64,000 bases of DNA from Pseudoxanthomonas sp. J35 (GCF_000513995.1 NZ_AZVB01000013.1:1-64000); one strand, 5' to 3'; shown: positions 8,159-18,706, counted from the stretch's first letter. Notes: generated from the sequence alone by a model not told the origin. Translations and numbers: made by a program.

Positions 8159-9519
8159 TGGTCCTCGCCGCCTTCGTCCCGATCGTCGCCCAGCAGCGCG
8201 TAGAAGCCGGCCTGGTGCAGCTCGAACACCGCGTCGCGGCCGGCGGCCGACAGCGATTCCCAGGCGGCGCCGTCGAGCACCGGCGAATCGGCCAGCAGGC
8301 GCGCGTCGGCGACCGGCAGGTGCAGGGTGCGGCCGCTGCAGAACAGGCTGGCGTGGCGTGCGCCGTGGTTGCGGCGCCAGGCCATGCGCGCCCAGGGATG
8401 GCGTTCCAGCGCGCCGCCGTGGGCCAGGTCCCACTCCAGCTCGATGCGAGGGCGCTCGTCGCCGCGCGGCACCACGTCGCCAGCGGCGCGGTAGGTGGTG
8501 ATGAAGCGGCCGAACCAGTCGCCGAGGCGGTCCGGGTCGTTCATGCGGATGGCGTTGAGCGCGTCGACCACGCGGTTCATCGCCGCGGTGTCGATCTCGT
8601 GCGGATCGGCCGGCACGGCCAGGTCCTCGTCGTGGTAGCGGATCGCCTCGTCGGCGTCCTGCAGCACCTCGTCCAGCCAGTCCCCGATCAGCTCGGCCGA
8701 GGACGGCGCACGCATGCCCACCGAGAAGGTCAGGCACGGGTCCTCGGCCACGCCGTGGTGGGGCACCAGCGGGGGCAGGTAAAGCATGTCGCCCGGGGCC
8801 AGCACCCAGTCGTGGGTCGGGTCGAACTTCTTCAGCAGCTTGATCGCCACGTCCTCCTGGAAGGCCAGGTCCGGGGCGGGGCGGCCCATCGCCACGCTGG
8901 CGTCGATCATCCAGCGGCGGTGGCCGTAGGCCTGCAGCAGGAACACGTCGTAGTGGTCCACGTGCGCGCCGACCGAACCGCCGGTGGCGGCGAAGCTGAC
9001 CATGATGTCGTCGATGCGCCAGCGCGGCAGGAAGCGGAACTGCTCCAGCAGCGCGGCCACGTCCGGGTCCCAGCGGTCCACGTCCTGGACCAGCAGGGTC
9101 CAGTCGTGGTCGGGCATGCCGGGGAAGTCCTCTTCCTGGAACGGGCCGTGGCGCACGTCCCAGCGGCCGCTGGCGCGATCCAGGCTGATCAGGCGGGCCA
9201 GCGAGCCTTCCTCGCAGGCCAGGCCGGCCAGGTCCTCGGGCATCAGCGGGGTCTGGAAGCCGGGGAAGGCGTTGCGCACCAGCAGCGGGCGCTTGTGCCA
9301 GTAGTCGCGCAGGAAGGCTTCCGGCGGCATGCCCAGCGGCTGGTTGGCGCTGGCGTCGACCTCGAAGGGCAGGGCGCGCGGCGCGGGCTTGCGTGCCGGC
9401 CTGGCCGGCTTGACCTGCCTGGCGACCGCGGCCCTGGTGGCCTTGGCCAGCTTCGCGGCCTTGCCCGCCTTGGTGGTCTTCGTGGTCCTGGCAGCTTGGG
9501 TGGGGCGCTTGGGGGTCAT
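8155..9519 (-). CDS. JmjC/cupin ribosomal oxygenase (RoxA/YcfD-like)
   Basis: 454 residues from an ATG at 9519 that overlaps the stop of the VOC gene (ATGA). Residues 1-50 form an unusual Lys/Ala/Thr/Arg-rich tail. From about 57 it matches the YcfD/RoxA family of Fe(II)/2-oxoglutarate oxygenases, which hydroxylate an arginine of ribosomal protein L16. The HxD metal ligands are His186 and Asp188 in GAHVDHYDVFLL, and the distal histidine is His254 in LPPLVPHHGV. The basic N-terminal tail is not part of the E. coli protein and might assist ribosome or RNA binding (inference). A longer frame upstream would run into the VOC gene, so it is not used. Confidence 0.88.
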   Translation of the reverse strand: MTPKRPTQAARTTKTTKAGKAAKLAKATRAAVARQVKPARPARKPAPRALPFEVDASANQPLGMPPEAFLRDYWHKRPLLVRNAFPGFQTPLMPEDLAGLACEEGSLARLISLDRASGRWDVRHGPFQEEDFPGMPDHDWTLLVQDVDRWDPDVAALLEQFRFLPRWRIDDIMVSFAATGGSVGAHVDHYDVFLLQAYGHRRWMIDASVAMGRPAPDLAFQEDVAIKLLKKFDPTHDWVLAPGDMLYLPPLVPHHGVAEDPCLTFSVGMRAPSSAELIGDWLDEVLQDADEAIRYHDEDLAVPADPHEIDTAAMNRVVDALNAIRMNDPDRLGDWFGRFITTYRAAGDVVPRGDERPRIELEWDLAHGGALERHPWARMAWRRNHGARHASLFCSGRTLHLPVADARLLADSPVLDGAAWESLSAAGRDAVFELHQAGFYALLGDDRDEGGEDQ

Positions 9520-9914
9520 GTGGCGATCTCGTCGTAGCCGTGGCCGAGGAACTGGAGCAGGCACCAGCCGTGCCCGAACGGGTCGGCCAGCTGCACGATG
9601 CGGCCCCAGGCGGCCTCGCGCACGTCGCCTTCGGCGCGGGCGCCGGCGGCGAGGGCGCGGGCCAGGGCCGCGTCCAGGTCATCGACCACGACATCCAGGT
9701 GGAGCGGGGTCCAGTGGCGGTGGTAGTCGCGCCGCGCCTCGCCGGCGGCGGTGGAGCCGGCCGGCTTGCGCAGCAGGTAGAGCGGGACCTGCGCGCCGAG
9801 CATCTCCACCGCACCGTCGCCGAAGCGGCGCGCCGCGGACAGGCCGAAGGCGTCGCGGTAGAAGGCTTCGGCGCGGGACAGGTCGTCGACGTCGCTGTTG
9901 ATCAGCAGGTGCAT
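9516..9914 (-). CDS. VOC-superfamily (glyoxalase/bleomycin-resistance fold) protein
   Basis: 132 residues opening MHLLINSDVDDLSRAEAFY, the typical first beta-alpha unit of a vicinal-oxygen-chelate fold. FADPFGHGWCLLQF-like residues (ADPFGHGWCLLQFLGHG) near the end match the C-terminal motif. Members bind a metal and act on glutathione adducts, dioxygenase substrates or antibiotics; nothing here settles the substrate. It is the first of three overlapping minus-strand genes. Confidence 0.8.
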   Translation of the reverse strand: MHLLINSDVDDLSRAEAFYRDAFGLSAARRFGDGAVEMLGAQVPLYLLRKPAGSTAAGEARRDYHRHWTPLHLDVVVDDLDAALARALAAGARAEGDVREAAWGRIVQLADPFGHGWCLLQFLGHGYDEIAT

Positions 9915-10130
9915 GTCGCGTCGACTTCCGGTGCTCGGCGGGCGGCGGCCGCGTGCATCGATGCCGGGGCCTGGCCGGCACGGACGCTGCGGGAGGCCGG
10001 GCCGGTGATGGCGGCCGGCCAGCCGCCGCGGCCCGCGGCGAGCGGGCGGTGCGGCGGGGGCAGGATATCGCGGGGCACGGGGATCGCCTTGCGCAAGGTC
10101 AAGCCGGGGCCGTTCCCGTCACCCGGGGCC

Positions 10131-11994
<1,864 letters not shown>

Positions 11995-12034
11995 AACAGA
12001 CGCGTCCAGCCCGCTCAGAGGGGGGAGCAAGAAC

Positions 12035-12183
12035 GAAGCCACGACCCGAACGCACCCGAAGACGCGGTAGCGCGGGGGTATCCCGCAAGCAGGCCATGGA
12101 TGGCCTGCGTTCGCGCGTTGGAGACACGGACGGCGGAACCGCGCGATGCGGGATACCCCCGCGCTGCCGCGGCTCCGTCCGGA
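12035..12183 (-). repeat. Three-way-junction structured element, copy 2 (inverted relative to copy 1)
   Basis: The outer stem pairs 12064-12086 with 12148-12170 over 23 bp with a single T-G mismatch; the core is GCGGGGGTATCCCGC with GCGGGATACCCCCGC. Hairpin B is GCAGGCCA/TGGCCTGC (12089-12108) with loop TGGA, the complement of TCCA. Hairpin A has CGCGCG arms (12112-12117 and 12140-12145) around a 22-nt loop that is the exact complement of the copy 1 loop. The distal flank GCGGCTCCGTCCGGAG matches the opening flank of the other copies in reverse. Confidence 0.8.
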
Positions 12184-12238
12184 GCCGGCCAACGGAAGGA
12201 CACTCTTCCACCTGGCGGACCGCGGTGGTGCGGGAGGT

Positions 12239-12264
12239 GGCTGGCGCGTGGCGACGCGCCAGCC
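12239..12264. repeat. Palindrome with GGCTGGCGCGT/ACGCGCCAGCC arms
   Basis: An 11-bp perfect stem with a GGCG loop about 100 bp upstream of fumC. It is related to the palindrome at 479-500 next to the other REP doublet, so it may be a small dispersed repeat rather than a local regulatory hairpin. Confidence 0.6.
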
Positions 12265-12366
12265 GTCGCCAGCGCCGCGAGCGGAACCAACCGTGCCACC
12301 GCGCGAAACAGCGCCTTGCACCCGTAGCGGTATGCTCGCGGCGATTCCTCCACGCCGGAGACGGCC

Positions 12367-13848
12367 ATGAGTCCATCCCCCGCACGATCCCGCGCCAAGG
12401 CGCCTTCCAGCCGGCCCCGCGCCGTTGCCGCGAACAGCCAGCGCACCCGTACCGAGCACGACAGCATGGGCGAGCTGCAGGTCCCCGCCGACGCCCTGTG
12501 GGGCGCGCAGACCCAGCGCGCCGTGCAGAACTTCCCGGTGTCCGGCCGGCCGATGCCGCGCGGCTTCATCCGCGCCCTGGGCCTGGTCAAGGCCGCCGCC
12601 GCCGAGGTCAACGCCGGGCTGGGCCTGCTGCCGAAGAACGTCGCCGGCGCCGTGCGCGCCGCCGCGCTGGAGGTGGCCGAGGGCCTGCACGATGCCCACT
12701 TCCCGGTGGACATCTACCAGACCGGTTCGGGCACATCGTCGAACATGAATGCCAACGAGGTGATCGCCGCGCTGGCCAACGCCTCGGGCAAGGCCGGCAA
12801 GGGCCGCGTGCATCCGAACGACCACGTCAACCTCGGCCAGAGCTCCAACGACGTCGTCCCCACCGCGATCCGCGTGTCCGCGCAGCTGGCGGTAGTCGAG
12901 GACCTGCTGCCGGCGCTCAGGCACCTGCGCCGCACCATCAAACAGCGCGCCCGTGGCCTGCGCCGGGTGGTCAAGACCGGCCGCACCCACTTGATGGACG
13001 CGATGCCGCTGACCTTCGAACAGGAGTTCGGGGCGTGGGCCTCGCAACTGAAGTCGGCCGAAGGGCGCATCGAGGACAGCCTCAAGCGCCTGCGCCGGCT
13101 GCCGCTGGGCGGCACCGCGATCGGCAGCGGGATCAACGCCGACCCGCGCTTCGGCGCGCGCGCGGCGAAGGTGCTTTCCGCGCTGGCCGGCACGAGGTTC
13201 GAAAGCGCCGAGGACAAGTTCGAGGGCCTGGCCGCGCAGGACGACGCGGTGGAGCTGTCCGGCCAGCTCAACGCGCTGGCGGTGGCGCTGATCAAGATCG
13301 CCAACGACCTGCGCTGGATGAATTCCGGCCCGCTGGCCGGCCTGGGCGAGATCGAACTGCCCGCGCTGCAGCCGGGCAGCTCGATCATGCCGGGCAAGGT
13401 CAACCCGGTGATCCCGGAAGCGACGGTGATGGCCGCCGCGCAGGTGATCGGCCACCACACCGCGATCACCGTCGCCGGGCAGACCGGCAACTTCCAGCTC
13501 AACGTCACCCTGCCGCTGATCGCGGCCAACCTGCTCGACTCGATCCAGCTGCTTTCGAACGTGTCGCGCCTGCTGGCCGATTCGGCCATCGCCGGGCTGA
13601 AGGTGCGTCCGGAACGCGTGCGCCAGGCGCTGGACCGCAACCCGATCCTGGTCACCGCGCTCAACCCGGTGATCGGCTACGAGAAGGCCGCGGCGATCGC
13701 CAAGCAGGCCTACAAGGAAGGGCGGCCGGTGCTGGAGGTGGCGATGGAGGTCACCGGGCTGCCGGCGGCGACCCTGCGCCCGCTGCTGGATCCGGCGGTG
13801 CTGGCCCGCGGCGGCATCCACGGCAAGCCGGGCGGTGGCGGCGGCTGA
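12367..13848 (+). CDS. fumC: Fumarate hydratase class II (FumC type)
   Basis: 493 residues from an ATG at 12367 with GGAG six bases upstream. An oxygen-stable, iron-free fumarase of the fumarase/aspartase superfamily. Motifs include the substrate-binding QTGSGTSSNMNANEV, the LGQSSNDVVPTA region, GRTHLMDAMPL, and the signature GSSIMPGKVNP at about 337-347. Residues 1-29 form a basic Ser/Arg/Ala-rich extension not present in E. coli FumC; the conserved core begins at RTEHDSMGELQVP. It is divergent from purB, another enzyme that makes fumarate. A second, unrelated class I fumarase is at 38430. Confidence 0.95.
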   Translation: MSPSPARSRAKAPSSRPRAVAANSQRTRTEHDSMGELQVPADALWGAQTQRAVQNFPVSGRPMPRGFIRALGLVKAAAAEVNAGLGLLPKNVAGAVRAAALEVAEGLHDAHFPVDIYQTGSGTSSNMNANEVIAALANASGKAGKGRVHPNDHVNLGQSSNDVVPTAIRVSAQLAVVEDLLPALRHLRRTIKQRARGLRRVVKTGRTHLMDAMPLTFEQEFGAWASQLKSAEGRIEDSLKRLRRLPLGGTAIGSGINADPRFGARAAKVLSALAGTRFESAEDKFEGLAAQDDAVELSGQLNALAVALIKIANDLRWMNSGPLAGLGEIELPALQPGSSIMPGKVNPVIPEATVMAAAQVIGHHTAITVAGQTGNFQLNVTLPLIAANLLDSIQLLSNVSRLLADSAIAGLKVRPERVRQALDRNPILVTALNPVIGYEKAAAIAKQAYKEGRPVLEVAMEVTGLPAATLRPLLDPAVLARGGIHGKPGGGGG

Positions 13849-13928
13849 GCGCCGCTGCAAACGCACGGCGCCGGCATGTGCCGGCGCCGCGTGGATCGGA
13901 TCGGCGTCGACTCCCGTCGACGTGCCGG

Positions 13929-14633
13929 TTATTCCGCGGACAGCTTCGCCGCCGCCGCATCCGCCTCGGCCGCCGCGTCCATCTGCCCCGGTTCGTCCGT
14001 CGACTTGCCCGGGTCGACCGCGTCGAAGTCGAGGTCCACGTCGTACTTGCCGTCCTTGCCGCAGTCCTCGATGTCGCCCTGTTCCAGCGTCGCGTACGGC
14101 TTGAAGGCGGGCAGGGCGGCGGCCAGTGCTTCCTGCGAGGCCAGCAGGTCCGGCAGGTGCTTGCAGATGCGGGTGGCGTCGGCCTTGATGCGCTCGCCGC
14201 GGGCCTTCATCTCGCGCTTGAACTCCTCGCTGCTGCCGTCCAGCAGGCTCTTGAGCGCGCCGGCGGCGGCCTCGATGCCGAGGTCGGCGCCACGCATGCC
14301 CACCTCGATGCCGGCCCGCGCCACCTTGATCATGTCCTCGCGGTAGGCCAGCAGCAGCCTGCGCTGCGCCTCGTCCACCGCGACCGCCCTGCCGCCGATC
14401 AGCAGGTCGCCCTGCGGGGTGATCTCGGCACGTGTCAGGCCGCTGTTCTTGCCGATCTGGATGTTCTCCCGGTCCAGCTTCTCGCTGGCTTCGGCCATGG
14501 CCTGCTGGATCTTGCGGCCCAGCGCGGTATTGGCCGGCGGAGTCGATCCCTTGCCGGCGGCGGGCTCGTCGCGTCCGCTGCACGCGGCCAGCGGCAGCAG
14601 TGCGAGCAGGGCGAGGGCGTGGAAGCTGCGCAT
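13929..14633 (-). CDS. DUF2884/YggN-like lipoprotein (second of a tandem pair)
   Basis: 234 residues with a lipoprotein signal peptide (LALLALLPLAAC, lipobox Cys about 18). The core AEITPQGDLLIGGRAVAVDEAQR is the signature I associate with the YggN/DUF2884 family of periplasmic proteins, followed by a long helical region and an acidic Ala/Asp-rich tail. It is clearly paralogous to the next gene upstream (AEITPTGDFLIDGKAVAIDE). It is the last gene of the GntR-ABC operon, 13 bp after its paralogue. No enzymatic role is known. Envelope location is inferred from the signal. Confidence 0.8.
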   Translation of the reverse strand: MRSFHALALLALLPLAACSGRDEPAAGKGSTPPANTALGRKIQQAMAEASEKLDRENIQIGKNSGLTRAEITPQGDLLIGGRAVAVDEAQRRLLLAYREDMIKVARAGIEVGMRGADLGIEAAAGALKSLLDGSSEEFKREMKARGERIKADATRICKHLPDLLASQEALAAALPAFKPYATLEQGDIEDCGKDGKYDVDLDFDAVDPGKSTDEPGQMDAAAEADAAAAKLSAE

Positions 14634-14646
14634 GTGTTTTTTCCCC

Positions 14647-15330
14647 TTAGTTCGAAGCGAATTCGCGGCGGACCTCTTCCTCGCATTCCTCGGCGTCGTC
14701 GGCCTCGAGGGGGGCGTAGGGTCGGAACTCCGGCAGGCTGGCGGCCAGCTTCTGCTGGGCCTCCATCAGCCCGGGCAGGCTGCGGCAGATCTGCCGTACC
14801 CCCGGCTCGATGCTGGCCTTGATGGTCTTCTCCAGGCGGCGTTCCAGGCTGCCGGTCATGGCCGCGAACATCAGGCTGAACAGCCCGCGGTCGACTTCGG
14901 CCAGGGCCAGGTGCGCGCTGCGCTCGCCGATGTCGATGCCGGCCAGGGCGATGTCGATGACCTGGGCGCGGTAGGCCAGCAGCTCGCGGCGCTGGCGCTC
15001 GTCGATCGCCACCGCCTTGCCGTCGATGAGGAAGTCGCCGGTCGGGGTGATCTCGGCCTTCGGCAGCGAAGCTTCGCCCTTGCCCTTGCCCTTGCCCTTG
15101 TGCTTCGGCCCCTTGCCGAAGTTCAGGCTGTCGCCCAGCGAAAGGTTGCCGGTCTTCAGTTCGGTGCGGGCGGCCGCCATCTCGGCGGCGACCTCGCGGC
15201 GGGCCCCGGCAAGCTCGCGGCTGATCTCGCCCTGGATGCCGTCGTCGAGGTTGGCGGCCTGCGCGCCCAGCGGGAGCAGGGCGGCCAGCAGCAGCGGCAG
15301 CAGCGTGGTGCGGATGCGCTTGGTGTCCAT
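14647..15330 (-). CDS. DUF2884/YggN-like periplasmic protein (first of a tandem pair)
   Basis: 227 residues with a cleavable signal peptide (LLPLLLAALLPLGAQA) and no lipobox. It has a Lys/Gly-rich insert (KGPKHKGKGKGKGEA) before the YggN-type core AEITPTGDFLIDGKAVAIDERQR, then helical segments and an acidic C-terminus. The paralogue downstream is lipid-anchored while this one should be soluble, so the pair may act at different places in the periplasm (inference). It lies 32 bp after the DUF4097-like gene in the same operon. Confidence 0.8.
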   Translation of the reverse strand: MDTKRIRTTLLPLLLAALLPLGAQAANLDDGIQGEISRELAGARREVAAEMAAARTELKTGNLSLGDSLNFGKGPKHKGKGKGKGEASLPKAEITPTGDFLIDGKAVAIDERQRRELLAYRAQVIDIALAGIDIGERSAHLALAEVDRGLFSLMFAAMTGSLERRLEKTIKASIEPGVRQICRSLPGLMEAQQKLAASLPEFRPYAPLEADDAEECEEEVRREFASN

Positions 15331-15362
15331 GGTGGTCTTGGTTGCCAGGAAGGAAGTAGTGG

Positions 15363-16190
15363 TCAGTCGCGACGGGGTACGTCGACGGTGCCGCGCACCT
15401 CGCGGTGGTTGACGCCGCCACTGCCGATCGAGCCGACCGACAGGCTGGCCGCGCCGCGCACCGAGGCGTCGCCGGAGCCGATGGAATCGATGCGCACGGC
15501 GCCGGCCACGTCCTGCAGCCCGGCGTCGCCGGAGCCGATCGAGCCGATCCGCACGTCGCCGCGCGCGCCTGCCAGGGTGAAGTCGCCGGAGCCGATGCTG
15601 CCGACCTCGACGTTCCCGCCGATGTTGCGGGCGTCCACGTCGCCGGAGCCGACCGAAAGCACCTTCAGCGAAGCGGCGCCGTCGACCTCGATCTCGCCGG
15701 CCCCGACCTTGGCGGTCACCGGGCCGCGGATGCGGACCAGCTTGGCCTCGCCGGAGCCGACGTCGGCGCTGGCCGTCGCGGCGCCCTCCAGCGAGGCTTC
15801 GCCGGAGCCGACCACCAGCTGCACCAGCACGTTGTCGGGCACGGTGCCGTCCAGGTCCAGCGAAGCGTGGTTGTTGCCGAACAGGCTGGACATCCCGGCC
15901 TTCGATTCGCGCCGCAGGCGCACCACCAGGGTGTCGCCCTTGCGTTCCTGGGTCAGGGTCAGGTCGGGCAGCCACTCCGGCTTGCCGGCGCAGGCCCGGC
16001 CGCGGAAGGCGTGGCTGCCGCCGGCAGTGGCGCGCAGGTCGACCTCGAACTGGTTGGTCTCGACGCGGATCGTCCTGATCCCGGCCAGGTCCAGCACCAG
16101 CTCCCGCGGCGAGGAGTGGGGGCAATTGAAGTCGTCGGCCATGGCCACGACGGGAACCAGGAGGAGCAGGCCGAACAGGGGGATGCGCAT
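15363..16190 (-). CDS. Periplasmic DUF4097/DUF2807-like beta-helical protein
   Basis: 275 residues with a signal peptide (FGLLLLVPVVAMA). From about residue 130 a GSG[DE] motif recurs roughly every 15-20 residues (VGSGEASL, VGSGEAKL, VGSGDVDA, IGSGDFTL, IGSGDAGL, IGSGDASV, IGSGG), the ladder expected of a right-handed parallel beta-helix. DUF2807/DUF4097 proteins have this shape and are often linked to envelope stress or ABC modules. No catalytic residues are evident. It lies between the permease and the YggN-like pair, so it probably acts with them. The DNA looks repetitive because of the protein repeat. Confidence 0.78.
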   Translation of the reverse strand: MRIPLFGLLLLVPVVAMADDFNCPHSSPRELVLDLAGIRTIRVETNQFEVDLRATAGGSHAFRGRACAGKPEWLPDLTLTQERKGDTLVVRLRRESKAGMSSLFGNNHASLDLDGTVPDNVLVQLVVGSGEASLEGAATASADVGSGEAKLVRIRGPVTAKVGAGEIEVDGAASLKVLSVGSGDVDARNIGGNVEVGSIGSGDFTLAGARGDVRIGSIGSGDAGLQDVAGAVRIDSIGSGDASVRGAASLSVGSIGSGGVNHREVRGTVDVPRRD

Positions 16191-16216
16191 GGGTCTTCTC
16201 CGGTGGAGGCCTGGAA

Positions 16217-17215
16217 TCAGGCCTCGTCGCGCCAGCGGCGCAGGCGGATGGCGGCGGCGATCAGGGCTACGCCGACCAGGGCACCGATCCAGATGTCGAA
16301 GGTGGCAAAGATGTGCCAGCTGCGGGTCAGGTCGATGGCGCTGGCCAGGTCGTCCGGGCTGTGGATCGCCGTCGAGTCGTCGACGATGCCGTGGACCAGC
16401 GGGTACCAGGTGCCCGGGACCGCGCTGAGCAGGCCGCGGTAGACCACCGTGTACCAGACCTGGTCGTGGGCGATGTCCACGCCGGGCAGGATGGTCATCA
16501 TGCTGATCACCACGCAGACCAGCACCGGCACCAGCACCGCCCACAGGAACGGCTTGGAGCGGGCCCAGGCCGAGCAGAACATCAGCCAGCCGATGGTCGG
16601 CAGCGCCCAGACCATGTACACGGGCAGCGAAGCCAGTACCCCCCAGACGATCCGCACCGGGTGCGACTGGGTAAACACGCCGTGCGCGGCCGGCACGCCG
16701 TTGACGGTGATGGTCAGCGCCGAAATCACCCACAGCGCCAGGCCGATCAGCACGCCCACGCCGATGGCGAACAGCGGGGCCAGGACCAGCGCCCACACGG
16801 CCTTGGACAGCACCATCTGCGAGTCGGAGACCGGCAGCGACTTCCAGAACAGCACGCTGCGGTCGCGGCGGTCGTCGTACAGCGAGCCGAGGGCGTAGAA
16901 GAACACCACGAAGGCCAGCACCACGCAGGCCAGCAGGACGCCGCCGAGCAGCATGCCGTCGCCCATCGCGCCCAGGGCCTGGGCGACGCGGGTGGCATCG
17001 GTGTCGTCGTCGAAGACGAAACCACTGCTGCCCATGTTGCGGCGGGCGGCGATGCTGCCGATCACGGCCAGGATCAGGTTCAGGCCGACGATGATGCCGC
17101 CGGCGATCAGCGGCGCCCAGAAGAAGCCGCCGCGGTTCTCCCAGTATTCGCGCCGGAGCAGCCACTTGAACTTGGCGGTGCCGTGCGGGACGGCGGAAGC
17201 GGTGGGGGTATTCAT
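16217..17215 (-). CDS. ABC transporter permease
   Basis: 332 residues with about six hydrophobic segments (starting near APLIAGGIIVGLNLILAVIG) and the family trait DDRRDRSVLFWKSLPVSD, the cytoplasmic loop seen in ABC-2-type permeases that pair with YtrB-like ATPases. A large soluble loop (about 55-80, DDDTDATRVAQALG) separates the first two membrane segments. Its ATG overlaps the TGA of the ATPase gene (ATGA). Substrate unknown. The operon context suggests an efflux or envelope-maintenance module. Confidence 0.88.
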   Translation of the reverse strand: MNTPTASAVPHGTAKFKWLLRREYWENRGGFFWAPLIAGGIIVGLNLILAVIGSIAARRNMGSSGFVFDDDTDATRVAQALGAMGDGMLLGGVLLACVVLAFVVFFYALGSLYDDRRDRSVLFWKSLPVSDSQMVLSKAVWALVLAPLFAIGVGVLIGLALWVISALTITVNGVPAAHGVFTQSHPVRIVWGVLASLPVYMVWALPTIGWLMFCSAWARSKPFLWAVLVPVLVCVVISMMTILPGVDIAHDQVWYTVVYRGLLSAVPGTWYPLVHGIVDDSTAIHSPDDLASAIDLTRSWHIFATFDIWIGALVGVALIAAAIRLRRWRDEA

Positions 17216-18093
17216 GCGTAGGTCCCCTTCATGGTGGCGACGAACAGGTCGGCGAGGCCGGGGTTGCGGGTTTCGCCCAGGGCGGCCAGCTGCGCGCGCG
17301 GCGCGCCGTCGAACAGCAGCACGGTCTTGCCGAAGGGCAGGGCGCGCTCGTCGATCGGCTGGAGGGCGCGGGCGGCCTCGAGGCCGTCGGCGCCGACCAG
17401 CACCTCGGTGTAGCGCTCGGCGACCTCGTCCATCGGCGAGGACAGCACGATCCGGCCGTCGCGGATGAACAGCACGTCGGTGAGGATGTGCTCGATCTCC
17501 TCGACCTGGTGGGTGGTGACCAGGATGGTCTTGTCCTCGTCGAAGTAGTCCTCCAGCAGGCGCTGGTAGAACTGCTTGCGGTAGAGGATGTCCAGGCCCA
17601 GGGTCGGCTCGTCCAGGACCAGCAGGCGGGCGTCGATCGCCATCACCAGCGCCAGGTGCAGCTGCACGATCATGCCCTTGGACATCTCCCGCACCCGCAG
17701 CTTCGGGTTGAGCTGGGTATTGGCCAGGAAGCGCTCGCACTTGGCGCGGTCGAAGCGCGGGTGGACGCCGGCGACGAAGTCGATCGCCTCGCGCACCCGC
17801 ATCCAGCGCGGCAGCACGGCCACGTCGGCGATGAAGCAGACCTCGTTCATCAGCTCGTCGCGCTGGGTGCGCGGGTCCTTGCCCAGCACCCGCAGCTCGC
17901 CCTCGAACGGGGTCAGGCCGAGGATCGCCTTCAGCGCGGTGGTCTTGCCGGCGCCGTTGGGGCCGATCAGGCCGACGATGCGGCCGGCGGCGATCTCGAA
18001 GTCGGCGCCGGCCACGGCGACCTTGTTCCTGTAGGCCTTGCGCAGGCCGCGTGCGGAGACGACGGCGCCGCCGGCGCTGTGGGTCGTGTTCAT
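17212..18093 (-). CDS. ABC transporter ATP-binding protein
   Basis: 293 residues. Walker A is GPNGAGKT (44-51), Walker B LLVLDEP (157-163), and the H-loop lies in VTTHQVEE. The signature motif is degenerate, REMSKGMIVQL in place of LSGGQ, a form common in YtrB/EcsA-like ATPases. The C-terminal 70 residues form an accessory region. Start and stop both overlap neighbours by ATGA (GntR upstream, permease downstream), so the three are translationally coupled. Confidence 0.92.
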   Translation of the reverse strand: MNTTHSAGGAVVSARGLRKAYRNKVAVAGADFEIAAGRIVGLIGPNGAGKTTALKAILGLTPFEGELRVLGKDPRTQRDELMNEVCFIADVAVLPRWMRVREAIDFVAGVHPRFDRAKCERFLANTQLNPKLRVREMSKGMIVQLHLALVMAIDARLLVLDEPTLGLDILYRKQFYQRLLEDYFDEDKTILVTTHQVEEIEHILTDVLFIRDGRIVLSSPMDEVAERYTEVLVGADGLEAARALQPIDERALPFGKTVLLFDGAPRAQLAALGETRNPGLADLFVATMKGTYA

Positions 18094-18455
18094 GAGTGGT
18101 TCCCCGTGGAAGCGAGCAGTTCTTCTACCGACAGGCCCAGGCGCTGGATGCGCTCGACCACCGCCGGCCATTCCTCCTTGAGGAAGCGGTCGCGCTCGCT
18201 GGTGCGCAGCTGGCGGGACGCTTCCTCGGTGACGAACATCCCCAGGCCGCGGCGCTTCTCGACCAGGCCTTCGTCGGCCAGTTCCTGGTAGGCGCGGGAC
18301 ACCGTGATGGGATTGAGCTGGTATTCGGCGGCGACCTGCCGCACGGAGGGCAGGGCTTCGCCCGGCTTCAGGATTCCGTCGAGCATCATGGCGATCACGC
18401 GGTCCTTCAGTTGGCGGTAGATCGGAGCGCCGTCGCTCCACTGGATGTCACTCAT
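18090..18455 (-). CDS. GntR-family transcriptional regulator, YtrA type
   Basis: 121 residues beginning MSDIQWSDGAPIYRQLKDRV. The winged helix-turn-helix spans roughly 15-80 (LPSVRQVAAEYQLNPITVSRAYQELADEGLVEKRRGLGMFV), followed by a short C-terminal helix of the size used by YtrA-type repressors to dimerise. The gene is two codons from the small membrane gene upstream and overlaps the ATPase downstream. A GGTG-N16-CACC inverted repeat, the pattern I recall for Xanthomonas YtrA regulators, overlaps the operon promoter at 18731-18754, so autorepression is likely. Confidence 0.92.
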   Translation of the reverse strand: MSDIQWSDGAPIYRQLKDRVIAMMLDGILKPGEALPSVRQVAAEYQLNPITVSRAYQELADEGLVEKRRGLGMFVTEEASRQLRTSERDRFLKEEWPAVVERIQRLGLSVEELLASTGNHS

Positions 18456-18457
18456 GG

Positions 18458-18706
18458 TCAACCCCGTGAGCGCAGCGACTGCGCAAAGGAGAAATAGGGC
18501 ATGGCCGACGAGGCGCGGGCCTTGGCGCCGGATCGTTCCTCGACCGCTCCAAGGTCCGTGGCGCCGCATTCCGCGACGGCCCCGGCAAGTCCATAATCAC
18601 CACGGCGTCCAGCGTGGTCGGGCAGCCACCGGGTCGCGCCCAGGACCGCCACGGCCAGGCCCAGGGCCATCAACCATGTGCGGTAGTTCGACAGGGTGCT
18701 TTTCAT
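18458..18706 (-). CDS. Small single-pass membrane protein at the head of the GntR-ABC operon
   Basis: 82 residues from an ATG at 18706. One hydrophobic segment (WLMALGLAVAVLGATRWL, about 11-28) is followed by an Ala/Gly-rich region and the tail AMPYFSFAQSLRSRG. It is the first gene after the operator-promoter and ends 2 bp before gntR. I recall similar short proteins at this position in other Xanthomonads but no assigned function. It may be an accessory or signalling part of the ABC module (inference). Confidence 0.65.
   Translation of the reverse strand: MKSTLSNYRTWLMALGLAVAVLGATRWLPDHAGRRGDYGLAGAVAECGATDLGAVEERSGAKARASSAMPYFSFAQSLRSRG

Noticed and set aside
12316-12336. TTGCAC and TATGCT as a promoter for fumC
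   Set aside because: The spacer is only 9 bp, too short for a sigma-70 promoter.
15075-15110. A CCCTTGCCCTTG simple repeat
   Set aside because: It encodes the Lys/Gly-rich stretch of the YggN-like protein on the minus strand and keeps the frame.
15430-15840. Repetitive DNA resembling a short tandem or CRISPR-like array
   Set aside because: The repeats are in frame, vary at third positions and encode the GSG[DE] ladder of the DUF4097-like protein. There are no spacers or cas genes.
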